A DNA stretch of 64,000 nt from Chondrilla cf. caribensis (GCA_964020155.1 OZ026547.1:3948095-4012094), one strand, 5' to 3'. Shown: positions 34,501-41,318, counted from the stretch's first letter. Program-made: numbers and translations. The notes: a model not told the origin generated them from the letters alone.

Positions 34501-36940
34501 GTACATCTAATCAACATGGATAAACGACTGCGTTTGGCTGCAATTGGCACATCACTTAATATACTATCATACATACATCTGCTTCTTCACTACAGATTGA
34601 CAATCAACCTCCTGGTGTCAATATTAGTGTGCAGAATGGGTCATTGTCTGTTGGTGATGTCACTATTGAATTGGACAAAATTGATAGCGAGTCTGGAGTT
34701 AAAGAAGTCGACTTATATGAAATAACAGGTATGTTATGTTTTGTCTATATACACATATTATGTATCCTTGTTCAAATTCCTACTTTAGTATACCATACTT
34801 ATCTAGCTACAGGATACTATTATTAAGACTATTACTATTATTGTTGTTGTTGTTATTATACATCAATAGGTACTGGAGATATAAAACCCCTGACTCTTGG
34901 GATTACAGCAGATGTAGCTATATTATCCCTACTTCCTGGCAATGTATACAGAGTGTTTGCATCTGCAGTGGACAATGTAGGAAATCAGCAACCACTAGAG
35001 CAGGCTTTGGACAATTTCATTCTTCTGATTCTACCATCTACCCAATGCCCACAAAATTGTTCCATGAGAGGTCAATGTACATCTGTTGGAATCTGCCAGT
35101 GTGATCTTGGATACTATGGAAATGACTGCAGTAGAGGTAAGTTCATGAAGTCCAGTGCGTAACATTGGTGTGGCAATAATAAGTCTAAGTAAGCAGTACA
35201 ATATACTTGTATGTACGAGCCTTATTGTGGCACAATGCATTGCATATATTTGTATACGTTATAGTCTATTTTCCGGGATGATATCTAATCTCAATATTAT
35301 ACTGTAAATGTAGCTGTAACAGTTTTAACATCTCAGCCATGCTTCATTACAACTTCCTGTGTTGTACTCTAAGCAGAGCAGTGTTCTCTTTGATCCTGTA
35401 ACTTGGTTGTGGTGTGCTAAAGCTCTTCCATGCATTTCTATCTTTTTTGAGTCCATTTACACTATGTCTCAACACCACCTCCATGCACAACTACATACTA
35501 TCAGTATTGTATAAGAAATTCAAATGTTTAGCATGAAGGTTACTTTTCTCAATACTTGTAGAGGATCCACCTGTTGAGCCACCAGTATTGGAAATATTTA
35601 GTAGAGGAGGTGAAGAAAACCAGCCTATTATAGTGTACATATCAGCTGAAGAAGCGGAGAGCAACGCAACTACTCTGATATATGTGGAAAACTTTCCCCT
35701 TAATACCACATTTAGTAAAGGTGTATTGGCTGGTACAAGATGGGTTTTCTATCCTCAGGACTTTGGAGAAGTTGAAATGGTCTTACCAGAAAGCTACACT
35801 GGAAATATTACTCTTAAAACACATGCAGTTACTACAAAGGGAGGAGAGAATGCTTCACGTGTAGGCATCCTGGCATTTACTGTTCTACCGGTTGTTTCAG
35901 CACCTCGCATAAGACTCAAAGATAGCATGGGTGTTTGCTATAATCGTAGTAATGCTTCAAACATGATTGGTATTGATTTTGAAATTTTAACTAATGAGGA
36001 CCTTGATAATGTAAAAATTGAAATCTCAGGCATCCCTGAAGGATACAAATTGTCAAAAGGCAACAAAACCGAAAACAATTCCTACTTTTTGACAAGTGAT
36101 AATCTCAGTGGTTTATTCATTGAAGTTTTTGGTAGCTTTGTTCCATTTGACTTTTTGGTGACAGCTATAAATACTGAAGAGGAGAGTGGCATTGTGGCAT
36201 ATGCGACATTGAGTGTGGAGGTGAAAGAATGTGAAGGTAAGCATATTCATGCAGATTGCAATGAGTTATAGTGTATGTACTGTAATGGATTTTTATGCTC
36301 ACAATAAATATATAGCATACAATGGCAGTGTGTCATTATGCTTATTGAAGAGCAGTATCTTGTATACCAATTTCATAACATTATAATGTGCTTTGCACAT
36401 TAAAATCTAATTCTATAGTTATACTGAAGTTATTCACAGAAGTAGATAATTGGAAGTAACTGTCTCAGTAACGTATATAATTGTATACATCCCTTGAAAT
36501 TGCCTTTTCATGGGTTTTGTAACGATATAATTTGTGTACATGTGTTGAAATGTACACATTCCATTGCAACTATATATAATTGGAGATACATGTATAGACG
36601 AGATATATATGTATATACGTATGTTATGTATCTCTATACAACCCAACTACAGAAGCTGAAGATACCCCAACAGAGGTTGCCAGCGTTACACCACAAACAA
36701 CAATAATAATTGTTATTGTAATCCTAGGGGTGGTGTTAGTTATAGTTTGTGTACTATTGGTTGCTTTCTGTTGTTGCTGCTGCTGCTGTTGCTATGGATA
36801 CCATGGTACCAGAGGTAAAAAGGAAAGCTACTACCCTGACATAGGTTAGTATTGTTCTTCATTCTAGTGTTAGTAACTGCATTATAAGTTGCTGAATTAT
36901 TTCTACAGGATTACAAGTGATGAATAGCTATGCTAATTAG
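3486..36940 (+). CDS. Giant CARDB/RHS-repeat single-pass transmembrane protein (about 40 exons)
   Basis: Spliced gene reconstructed by hand from splice sites and reading phase; nearly every junction is phase-consistent. The product is about 4,050 residues: signal peptide, invertebrate ectodomain, Ig/HYR-like modules, about nine CARDB domains, PPC/TIG-like region, RHS/YD repeats with an RHS-core end, a bacterial-type module, an EGF domain, two VCBS/cadherin-like modules, one TM helix and a short tail. It should sit at the cell surface with almost everything outside; an adhesion or receptor role is inference, by analogy with teneurins, which also carry YD repeats. Exceptions to continuity: an unfound mini-exon between exons 1 and 2, and frameshifts near 18,732 and 24,540. 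No gene symbol is recognised. Introns are mostly 70-1,800 bp and host many small transposons. Confidence 0.85.
4306..5055. mobile_element. 750-bp inverted-repeat DNA element, copy A (main-gene intron 1)
   Basis: Ends with CTAGACCGTCCCTAAGAGGC and the inverted equivalent ending ggacggtctagctag. It shares internal sequence and orientation with 53,203-53,973. The left terminal repeat lacks about 35 bp present in copy B. The small ORFs inside are not conserved, so it is non-autonomous. Confidence 0.8.
5740..5855. mobile_element. Foldback MITE, 116 bp
   Basis: AGTTACTGTACAGGGAAGTG and its inverted counterpart ending gtacagtaact. Nearly the whole element folds into a hairpin around a short centre rich in ctcggg. 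It lies in intron 1, upstream of exon 2. Confidence 0.75.
6016..10140 (+). CDS. Main gene exons 2-7: N-terminal extracellular domain
   Basis: Exons 6016-6243, 6797-6972, 7320-7423, 8486-8757, 9258-9416 and 10100-10140. Landmarks are IAWRNSYSS, a Cys-rich CKSGCSG segment, YYCTDFSSSEDWS, DWISLVEGGGDWEVRVK, RPDTGIVNSSP, GCNHTI, GTVGWYAVALQIEDF, PNIFCFTA and CITLLGG. These occur in this order in a large family of invertebrate surface proteins (recalled, not searched). About 327 residues with paired cysteines, so an exported disulphide-bonded fold is likely. The intron after 6,972 appears to use a GC donor (ag|gcaagt). Intron 4 contains an (ATC)14 microsatellite near 7,457. Confidence 0.8.
7457..7499 (+). 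repeat. (ATC)14 microsatellite in main-gene intron 4
   Basis: Uninterrupted atc/cat repeats just after exon 4. Confidence 0.95.
10660..11553 (+). CDS. Main gene exons 8-10: Ig-like beta-sandwich
   Basis: Exons 10660-10751, 11199-11388 and 11476-11553, phases 1-0-1-1. The translated segment runs from VEAPDIVNGSQVP through SRYIKIIEKETN and VVSIDVAIS to KDYWVVSIG. Alternating hydrophobic residues and the pattern P..G......I.F.K.....S.YI.. resemble bacterial SbsA/Big_5 Ig-like repeats, usually found in arrays in large adhesins. Exact family membership is inference. The exon 9 acceptor was chosen at 11,198 because the alternative at 11,206 reads into a stop. Confidence 0.65.
11641..12992 (+). CDS. 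Main gene exons 11-12: two Big_3/Ig-like modules
   Basis: Exons 11641-11901 and 12723-12992, both phase 1-1, so each is a symmetric exon that could be duplicated or skipped without a frameshift. Both begin with a D-x-x-PP-x-V start and end with an aromatic W-T/M-V/I strand, the layout of 'ADTTPPSV...' Ig-like repeats. Each carries cysteine pairs (CTIQ..FACND; FNCLNEWQCSFMCS). Several N-x-S/T glycosylation sequons are present. The intron between them contains a roughly 17-bp minisatellite (about 11,936-12,235). Confidence 0.65.
11936..12235 (+). repeat. Intronic 17-bp minisatellite, about 17 copies
   Basis: Unit acactcctggttagtac with many substitutions, between exons 11 and 12 of the main gene. 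Divergence between units suggests an old array. Confidence 0.9.
13420..14477 (+). CDS. Main gene exon 13: HYR-like modules, FN3-like linker and first CARDB
   Basis: 1,058-nt exon. The first part (DTSPPVLSSI, VICGEDYSTN, AMDNIDLMVS, RIWSAFDDADN) has the shape of a HYR/Ig-like repeat with W-x-A-x-D-x-x-N; a second unit contains CGFSFVRTWSLADDCG. A linker with LNWPQYTGAYSYKVFVW resembles an FN3/sugar-binding-type strand pattern. From FVDLVVSSLSIPSYAYSG the first CARDB-like domain begins (SWTVINSGN, WYDAIFIS), completed by exon 14. CARDB domains are beta-sandwiches common in bacterial surface proteins. Function beyond adhesion or spacing is not inferable. Confidence 0.75.
14640..16133 (+). CDS. 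Main gene exons 14-17: CARDB repeats 1-3
   Basis: Exons 14640-14760, 14838-14942, 15081-15271 and 15975-16133. They finish CARDB 1 (EEIDRDNNVK), encode CARDB 2 (PPPNLVVMSTRF, VTWTVSNEGTG, YYIIIVTDSDDDVYE, EDDNTHTSE) and start CARDB 3 (PPPDLIVSSVVV, VQYQVSNEGSG). The recurring P-x-L-x-V ... W-T-V-x-N-x-G-x-G ... D....V.E..E.NN pattern defines the family. The 703-bp intron before exon 17 shows nothing recognisable beyond AT-rich sequence. Confidence 0.8.
16623..18803 (+). CDS. Main gene exon 18: CARDB repeats 3-9 in one long exon, with frameshift
   Basis: A 2.2-kb exon encoding the end of CARDB 3, five complete CARDB units and the start of the ninth. Repeat starts are recognisable at SDLQVISEDVS, ANLTIVSFAN, PDFEVTFLTY, PHLRVEVTSK, PDLIGVPPVQ and TDLSVSGVSF. 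Each unit carries the N-x-G-x-G turn and a W.D.I.LS strand (WTDKIAVS, WVDGIYLS, WIDAVFLS, WTDGIYLY). The frame breaks at a CCC run around 18,732-18,735: the open frame ends at a TAG at 18,738 while the homologous reading continues in another frame from about 18,734 to the donor at 18,804. One missing C would explain it; a sequencing or consensus error is as likely as a real lesion. Confidence 0.8.
19206..20693 (+). CDS. Main gene exon 19: last CARDB, PPC-like and TIG/IPT-like region
   Basis: 1,488 nt, phase 1-1. It finishes CARDB 9 (VMQADWLIRNNGS, CDTVYLSDDRN, DVNLENNLQFS). Then come a segment with the spacing of bacterial pre-peptidase C-terminal (PPC) domains (ITTGQDRVFRIDNI...SGSYYLKVESSG) and a TIG/IPT-like segment (ISPRRAAPLGSVTLSIQG, GTLFGY, GYYCVQLLD). 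The last third contains GGIIPPQSLNQLLFKV and DDVWDIIWENFLDSCG, a helix-rich region that precedes RHS repeats in bacterial giant proteins, as far as I recall. Domain calls are by pattern only. Confidence 0.7.
21036..26501 (+). CDS. Main gene exons 20-24: start of the RHS/YD-repeat shell, with frameshift
   Basis: Exons 21036-21180, 21931-22073, 24135-24378, 24485-24867 and 26205-26501. Exon 20 ends in GPLGRGWTLPW, the entry motif of RHS shells (G-x-L-G-x-G-W). Exons 22-24 contain YD-like strands (LVDRYGNVKYS, VQYDYNEDGDLIRV, VEYIYDSNDNLV). Exon 23 changes frame near 24,535-24,545: the acceptor-side frame hits a stop at 24,552 while the YD frame opens from about 24,532. The offset fits loss of two bases in a GA-rich stretch. 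The 2.06-kb intron before exon 22 holds two MITEs (22,241-22,431; 23,146-23,915). Intron 23 holds another MITE. Confidence 0.7.
22241..22431. mobile_element. Short MITE with TAGTGGAAACTC ends
   Basis: Inverted ends ATAGTGGAAACTCGTTAGGA and its counterpart ending gagtttccactgta, about 190 bp. Related starts (ACAGTAGAAACTTG, ACAGTAGGAACTTG) occur at about 10,327 and 6,366 in other introns. Confidence 0.65.
23146..23915. mobile_element. 770-bp MITE with TACGGTACATG ends
   Basis: Inverted termini TACGGTACATG...CGCGAGAAACT and GAATTTTTCCGC at both ends, in the intron before exon 22. A partial relative with GAAAAATTCGAGTTACTTGT occurs near 32,740. ORFs inside lack family features. Confidence 0.7.
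25025..25709. mobile_element. 685-bp MITE with TACGGTAGGCGCC ends, copy 1
   Basis: Ends TACGGTAGGCACCAAAATAA and ttattttggcgcctaccgta form inverted repeats of about 35 bp; probable TA target. It lies in intron 23. Internal sequence matches the inverted copy at 30,951-31,603 (ACCACAAATGGATT block). Confidence 0.8.
25768..25998. repeat. Repeat with a 75-bp internal tandem duplication
   Basis: Starts with TACAGTAGAACCTCTCTATC and ends near CAATTCAGAGGTTTGTAATA, like mariner-type MITE ends. The segment TACACTGGGACA...AGAATGG occurs twice about 75 bp apart. Intron 23. Confidence 0.5.
26650..27437 (+). CDS. Main gene exon 25: central YD repeats
   Basis: 788-nt exon with a dense series of YD-type repeats: YNSQGLPERVTYPNG, YGFNGKNQRTYL, YHYDEKNRLAAVRT, YKYDSTLERLLEL, YNYDRNGHLERM, YIYDAFGQLTGWTD, IAYDSRKNRITM and FQYDRDGNLLRKI. 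The spacing of about 20-22 residues and the Y-x-Y-D-x-x-x-x-L core are diagnostic of RHS/YD repeats, which in bacterial Rhs/TcC proteins and in teneurins form a spiralling beta-shell. No stop or frameshift in this exon. Confidence 0.9.
27826..27912 (-). mobile_element. 3' end of a second stem-loop element family, inverted copy
   Basis: GGGGCGAGCCTAAGCGAGCC at 27,828, then GCCTACGCTTCTGGTGTGGA and an (AT)n tract. It matches 766-835 on the opposite strand, with a divergent middle. It lies in the intron between exons 25 and 26 of the main gene. Confidence 0.5.
28122..30637 (+). CDS. Main gene exons 26-29: RHS-core signature and shell end
   Basis: Exons 28122-28239, 28559-28668, 29221-29441 and 30461-30637. 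Exon 28 reads YSYDPFGRKLYRY, then YIGRYGIVR, MRARLYDAEHGRFTSPDPLG, and exon 29 continues NFYAYVNNNPIELKDPQGL. This is the conserved RHS-core terminus (RARYYDP...GRF...DP.G...NLYAY..NNP....DP.GL). In bacterial Rhs/TcC proteins the DP-x-GL motif is where the C-terminal part is cut off by the shell; whether that happens here is unknown. Donor of exon 29 set at 30,637 because it joins exon 30 in phase (WGG|IAGS); the open frame runs on to about 30,740 without support. Confidence 0.85.
29739..30063 (+). mobile_element. Stem-loop-ended repeat element in main-gene intron 28
   Basis: 325-bp copy of the family at 41,322-41,700, more diverged (for example GGCAGTCCC with one mismatch in the terminal stem). 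It starts at AACAAGTAATTCGAG and ends after the hairpin at 30,038-30,060. It lies in the intron between exons 28 and 29 and does not touch coding sequence. Confidence 0.75.
30826..33177 (+). CDS. Main gene exons 30-32: glycine-rich hydrophobic linker after the RHS core
   Basis: Exons 30826-30909, 31862-32002 and 33017-33177. Small residues dominate (LPLIGLAAGGALKSVG from exon 29; IAGSAASGAVGGPFG; FAIGVGGGTAGEYVQ), followed by a basic amphipathic stretch (FRKWIPRNKKNARN) and VDSTARKYVGKFIDNI. Comparable Gly/Ala-rich segments follow the DP-x-GL site in bacterial RHS proteins. A membrane-interacting segment is possible but the hydrophobic runs are short. The introns contain a 653-bp MITE (30,951-31,603) and a 1-kb intron (32,003-33,016) with an ORF that I could not assign. 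Confidence 0.7.
30951..31603. mobile_element. 653-bp MITE of the same family, copy 2
   Basis: Ends TACAGTAAGCGCCAAAATGA and ttattttggcgcctactgta. Inverted relative to the copy at 25,025. It lies in the intron between exons 30 and 31. Confidence 0.8.
33250..34025 (+). CDS. Main gene exons 33-35: bacterial-type module with NDIIGPAGYGD, IRFEN and FGFGD motifs
   Basis: Exons 33250-33480, 33666-33777 and 33841-34025. Key motifs: SLDP|NDIIGPAGYGD, YKIRFENHPNATAPAQRV, DDDLDIRTFRVGSFGFGD, DPSTGGAPIDPSVGFLPPN, GFVVFSIRPK, ASIIFDENEPIETP. I recognise this ordered set from giant CARDB/RHS surface proteins of planctomycetes, cyanobacteria and similar bacteria (recalled). It is rare in animals as far as I know. 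Likely beta-sandwich. All three exons are split by normal phase-consistent introns, so the module is native to a eukaryotic gene now. Confidence 0.8.
34596..35136 (+). CDS. Main gene exons 36-37: FN3-like segment and EGF domain
   Basis: Exons 34596-34728 and 34870-35136. IDNQPPGVNIS ... IDSESGVKEVDLYEI ... LLPGNVYRVFASAVDNVGN has the pattern of the D-x-x-PP..S...W.G.D..SG...YD... and Y.F...A.DN.GN modules that follow the GFLPPN block in the bacterial proteins. The exon then encodes a single EGF domain with six cysteines: C-x3-C-x5-C-x5-C-x-C-x8-C (CPQNCSMRG through YYGNDC). EGF domains of this kind are typical of animal extracellular proteins and also occur in teneurins. Confidence 0.85.
35562..36236 (+). 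CDS. Main gene exon 38: two VCBS/cadherin-like modules
   Basis: 675-nt exon, phase 1-1, about 225 residues. The first unit (IIVYISAEEAES, PLNTTFSKGVLAGTRW, DFGEVEMVLPESYTGNITL) follows the pattern I.I..LP....LS.G......W.L...DL..L....P....G...L.V.A of VCBS/cadherin-like repeats. The second (IRLKDSMGVCYNRS, NVKIEISGIPEGYKLSKG) is a more divergent unit of the same kind. About ten N-glycosylation sequons make an extracellular location firm. Confidence 0.75.
36653..36940 (+). CDS. Main gene exons 39-40: transmembrane helix, octacysteine motif, cytoplasmic tail, stop
   Basis: Exons 36653-36844 and 36909-36940 (stop TAG 36,938-36,940). A Thr/Glu/Pro stalk (EAEDTPTEVASVTPQTT) leads into a 22-residue helix (starts IIIVIVILGVV, ends CVLLVAF), then eight consecutive Cys, then YGYHGTRGKKESYYPDI and GLQVMNSYAN. 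The basic HGTRGKK after the cysteines fits the positive-inside rule, so type I topology with a tail of about 27 residues after the cysteines. The Cys run is a plausible multiple palmitoylation site (inference). No AATAAA is obvious just after the stop; an ATTAAA lies near 37,530. Confidence 0.85.
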
Positions 36941-36999
36941 CCAGGAAAAAACTACAAAGGCTACATAGTAGATGTATTGATTTAGTACAAAATCCTAAA

Positions 37000-39300
37000 G
37001 TACACACAATGTCTTGCTTAGTATAAAGTATCACAAGAACATAAAAATAATTATAGTAGTTAATTAGTGTAATTGTACATGTTACTGTACTCACATAATT
37101 CACATATTATGACATTGTTGTGTATGTAATAGTGCAAAAGATTGATAATAATAATAACTATGTACAACTACTAAAATTATTATCAACTGTGACATTGTGT
37201 TGAAGCATAGTATAATGAAAGCATTTGATTGCAACATTTGCATGCACCTTCAGCTGGTGATAAAAACAGGTAATTACAATAATTATGGGTTATGTACATA
37301 AATTATTGCTGCATTAAGGTGTTTGGGATGGTGTTCTACTTGTCTCCAACTCCACACTTACCATTGTAAAACATGCAAACAATCTTGTATGCAAAAATTT
37401 AGTCTTTATATATCATGCATACACATGGTTACAAATGCATGCATGCATATATATATATATATATATATATGGATGCATACACATCACTATTGCGCAATAC
37501 AAGGTTGACGCTAATCATGCACGCATCCAATTAAAAGCAGAAGAAAGTCTGTGTTTCAGTCATTGATGTTGTATATTCTGTATATATAGTGCATGAGAGT
37601 AAAGTGTCTATAGATATCTAGTTATATCATTTTTCATCAGGTACCAACAGCAGGTCCTTGAATATCAATAATAATTATTATGCAATTCACCAAAATCTGT
37701 ATGATACATAACATATCAAGCTGTATTATCAACATCAGTCTGTACCAAGTCTGTGAGATCTACAGTCTGTGTAGTCAAAATCTGTCTGAGATCTACAGTG
37801 TCTAAGTGACCCACACCAGTCAGCATGATATGCATACAGCACCTACAATATCCTTAGCTATCTCTGAGTTGTAAACTCCGTAATCTACAATGGCCTATGT
37901 TATCTACAAAAGTCTACACATTCTATACATACCTCTCCTCATTGAACTTAAAGATTACTATCCAGAAGGGTCCTTCTGTTCTATATTAATTGGATGTGCT
38001 TATGTGTTCTCCTGTACATAGGTTGTGGGTATATATACTTATCTAATTGTGTTAACTGGGCCCATAGTTGGTAACAATCAAAGTGAACACACACAGGCTG
38101 GCACAAGTAGCAAAAATCCAGGGGATCACAGGCTTTCACACGTGGAAACGACTCAGCTCAACACATGAGTTAGTGTGTTGTCATTGAAGTTCATGTGAAT
38201 TAGCGGAAACCCCTTTACAGTGTCATAAGTTTTAGCATCTGGAGGAGTAAGAACTCAGGGAGATCTCAATGTGTGTTCACACCATGAAAGTTTGCTCAAT
38301 ACTGCCTACAACAATGGGGAGATCTCAACATGTGAGTATATTATAGAGGTTCACTCCATACAGACCACAATGGTGGGGAGATCTCAACATGTGGGTAAAT
38401 TATAGAGGTTTACTCAATACAGTCTGCAATGATTTGGAGATCTCAATATGTGGATATTATATAGAGTTCCACTCAGTTCAGTCTATAGGAAGAAGGAAAA
38501 AGATACAGGGCGAACGTGGACTTACTTGGCCAACTTACACGAGAAGACTGCGTTTAACCAGTAAGATCTATGATTCAACTCGACAAATTACCGTATAAGA
38601 CAATGTAGCCAAACGGGGTCTATGATTGAAGAACCTGATATAGAATTCGACCATCTCTTGAGTAGTAGACCCTGGTAGCTCCAATCCTTAGATCCTGTTA
38701 GCTCAAATCCTTCTGTCGTCTCCTAGTCGCGTTTACTTCGTTCATTTAATTTGCTAAGTTAGTCAAGCTCGGGGCTCGCGGTACTGCGACAACCACGTGG
38801 TGGTCAGGTGTCAGTCACGTGCATTTGGTTTCTCTCGTCGCGTGCATGCTCGCGCCTGTTTATTATTATGTTCTTCGTTTGCATCCCATCAGTTGGTTGC
38901 CTTTCTCTGGTTGAATAATCTGGAGGATATGAACTCACTGTGACCTGATACTCTACCAGATAAGGCACTCCACGTTAGTATAAAACTGACTGCTGTCCGT
39001 GTAGGTTATGTGGACCGCAAGTTTACCGTTGTCGAATATTGAGTTTCGTCCTTGTACCCATATTCATAAAAATGTACTTGTCCGGATGGATCGCTGATCA
39101 GCATCTATCGTTATTGCAATTTTTTAACGTATGCGATCCCTACTGCTGCCATTGCACCGACATATTATACTTACACTCTTTATTATAGGTTAGGTTAGAC
39201 TTATTTAGACTGGGGAAGCCACTATAGCCCAGAGGGCTACTATCAAAGCTCCCAGTAAATATAGATAATGCTAGTTAATTCATAGATACTCGACCTTTTC
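37000..39300. other. Intergenic region between the main gene and the duplicated block
   Basis: Contains an (AT)n tract at 37,448-37,470, repeated 'tctgt.gagatctacagt' units near 37,740-37,800 and the tandem repeat at 38,230. The 38,700-39,100 part is richer in G+C with CG dinucleotides (gctcgcggtactgcgac), and 39,205-39,260 holds a gccactatagcccagaggg palindrome-like segment. No ORF with a recognisable product. Confidence 0.6.
38230..38490 (+). repeat. Tandem repeat, about 65-bp unit, 3-4 copies
   Basis: Units share GGAGATCTCAACATGTG, tatagaggttcactc and cagtctacaatg-like segments. It lies 1.3 kb downstream of the main gene. Confidence 0.75.
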
Positions 39301-39302
39301 AT

Positions 39303-40804
39303 TGCCAGGTCTACATCTAGGCATAACTGTGGCCAAGTGCTAGTTATACATTATCTACTTTACTTGTACTTGAGTTAATAAGCAGATTCATTTGTAACTG
39401 TGCAATGTCATGTCTAACGCCACCCACATATCTAAATAGGGCAATATCTCATTGTAGGCAGTCCTTTCTTAGAAGAGCAGTACAGAATGCAATTAGCAAA
39501 TATATTTCTGATTCAGATGTAATATTTCATAAACCTGTTATTTCGTAAAAGTTGACTTCTCTGACTCCAGACTTGCTATCAGTTCTGTTCATGCAATTCA
39601 TGATCAATAGGGACATCACCACTAGACAATGGCCTATCACGCACAATGTAAATAGAGTATTGTTGAGCACAATAACAGCCACTGGTTAATCACAAGAAAT
39701 TACTTTACCAGGACCTTTCTATCTGTAGTCCCTATTCAACTACATGGTACAGAAATAGACATTCTTTTAATCAGTGTAGCAGTGATCACGCTGAATCTCA
39801 AAGTATATATTATTATTATAATAATATTATATTACATATACTGAGCAGTATGATTTTGCATTGCCAGGTATACATAACTGTGGTCAGACTGCTATATATG
39901 TATACATTATACTTTGTACTCAGTACTTACATAAATTTGAACTGATAAGCAGATTCAATGGTGACTAGTACATGTCTATAACACCACCTCCATGTCTAAA
40001 TATGGAAAAAGTATCTCACTGTAGGTGGTCCTTTCTTGGAAGAGCAGTACACCACATGCAGAGATAGACATTGTGTTGTATAATAGGCGATTTTCAGAAT
40101 ACACACTTTACACTTTACCTTTTTATTCACTTATTTTTTTTTTCCTGATCAATATTCTAACGTCAAGTTTGAGGCTGAAGAAGCTGTAAAGAACAGAATA
40201 CCTTCTGTGCAGTACAGCATGTGCTGCAACTACAGAATCCAGTTTTTTCTTGTATTTTGTTTCCTCATACCGTGGCAAGTGTTATCTAGTCACTTTAGCG
40301 GTGCTAGCATAACATGGAAACCTCTCCATCCAGCCAATTTTGATGGAACAGTGAGTACAAACAGCACTAAATTAAATAACTGACTGCATAAAAGTGACAT
40401 AGTTAAATATTATAGGATGCAATAACTCTAGATCTTCACTCTTTGGATCCTGGTAATAAGTAATAGTTACCACACGTTCTCCATGCCGTATTGTGTTTCC
40501 CGTGCGAGACAGCCTTATAGAAAATGCGTTCGAATTCAAATACATACTATTTCCCCCCTTGCTTCGATAATTCGATCTGGTGATTTTGTTTCTTTTCCTA
40601 CAAAATGGCCTAGCATAAGCATTTGCAGCCGTCAGGCAGTAATGAAAACCAACTACTATTGATTTAAGCGATTCGATTCCGAACGATTTCCAAGAACCGT
40701 TTACGGTATGGTGCCCTATTTCTGGACGCTTTCTACTTTCGAACATCAAGTACGATAATCGTTCAATTTATCCAAAACTTTTAAACGCATCTACGTAGAT
40801 CGAG
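39303..40804 (+). repeat. Duplicated block around exon 1 (copies 2 and 3)
   Basis: 39,866-40,804 matches 3,177-4,083. 39,303-39,490 is an older tandem copy of the upstream part (shared motifs cattgccaggt, ataagcagattca, tctaaata.gg, gtcctttctta/tggaagag). The block ends where the inverted duplication begins. Confidence 0.7.
40219..40350 (+). pseudogene. Duplicated first exon of the main gene
   Basis: An open, nearly identical copy of exon 1, including the signal peptide, the HFxGASITW segment (R to S change) and the same donor site. About 500 bp upstream and 450 bp downstream are also duplicated. No homologue of exons 2-40 follows: the copy runs into the outer end of the inverted duplication at about 40,808, and none reappears after 52,237. 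It is an orphan 5' end, either a decayed tandem paralogue or a fragment duplication. It could still drive an aberrant transcript, since promoter-proximal sequence is copied too. Confidence 0.75.
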
Positions 40805-41100
40805 CATATGAAATTTTACATTGCATTCGTTTATTCTACCTCTATAGGTGATGATTGTTCTATTCAAATGTATGGACAAGCCAGAAAACACGGAATAACA
40901 GAACCAGTCGGCAGTTCGGGGTCACTTTACCTTTCTATTCGCTTATTTTCCTGTACTGATTGCGATGATGTATTTCAAATTGCTGTATCGAGTTGTATTC
41001 GGATGTTACGATGTAATTTGCGATCGCGTTTGTTATGCGTTCCGATGATCTTATAACGTATTCGCCAACACGGCAACGCAGTGGATTTCGATCAATATTC

Positions 41101-41165
41101 TGACGTCATTATGGCGCGAAATTTGAAGTGTCCAGCGGGTATATAAGGAGGATTCTGCACATTCG
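41101..41165 (+). promoter_or_regulatory. Promoter-like block (CRE, E2F-like site, TATA box) in the left arm
   Basis: A perfect CRE palindrome TGACGTCA at 41,101-41,108, an E2F-like GCGCGAAA at 41,114-41,121 and TATATAAG at 41,140-41,147, all within 50 bp, then a TG repeat and the stem-loop element. Spacing suits a compact core promoter reading rightward. No clear ORF follows. The same block is inverted at 51,389-51,435. Motif matches are direct; activity is inferred. Confidence 0.4.
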
Positions 41166-41170
41166 CAATT

Positions 41171-41186
41171 GTGTGTGTGTGTGTGT

Positions 41187-41246
<60 letters not shown>

Positions 41247-41248
41247 GT

Positions 41249-41318
<70 letters not shown>
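41171..41318 (+). repeat. (TG)n microsatellite with TGAG interruptions, left arm
   Basis: About 150 bp of TG interrupted by gag at several points. The mirrored (CA)n tract is at 51,236-51,366 with the same interruptions but different run lengths. Confidence 0.95.
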
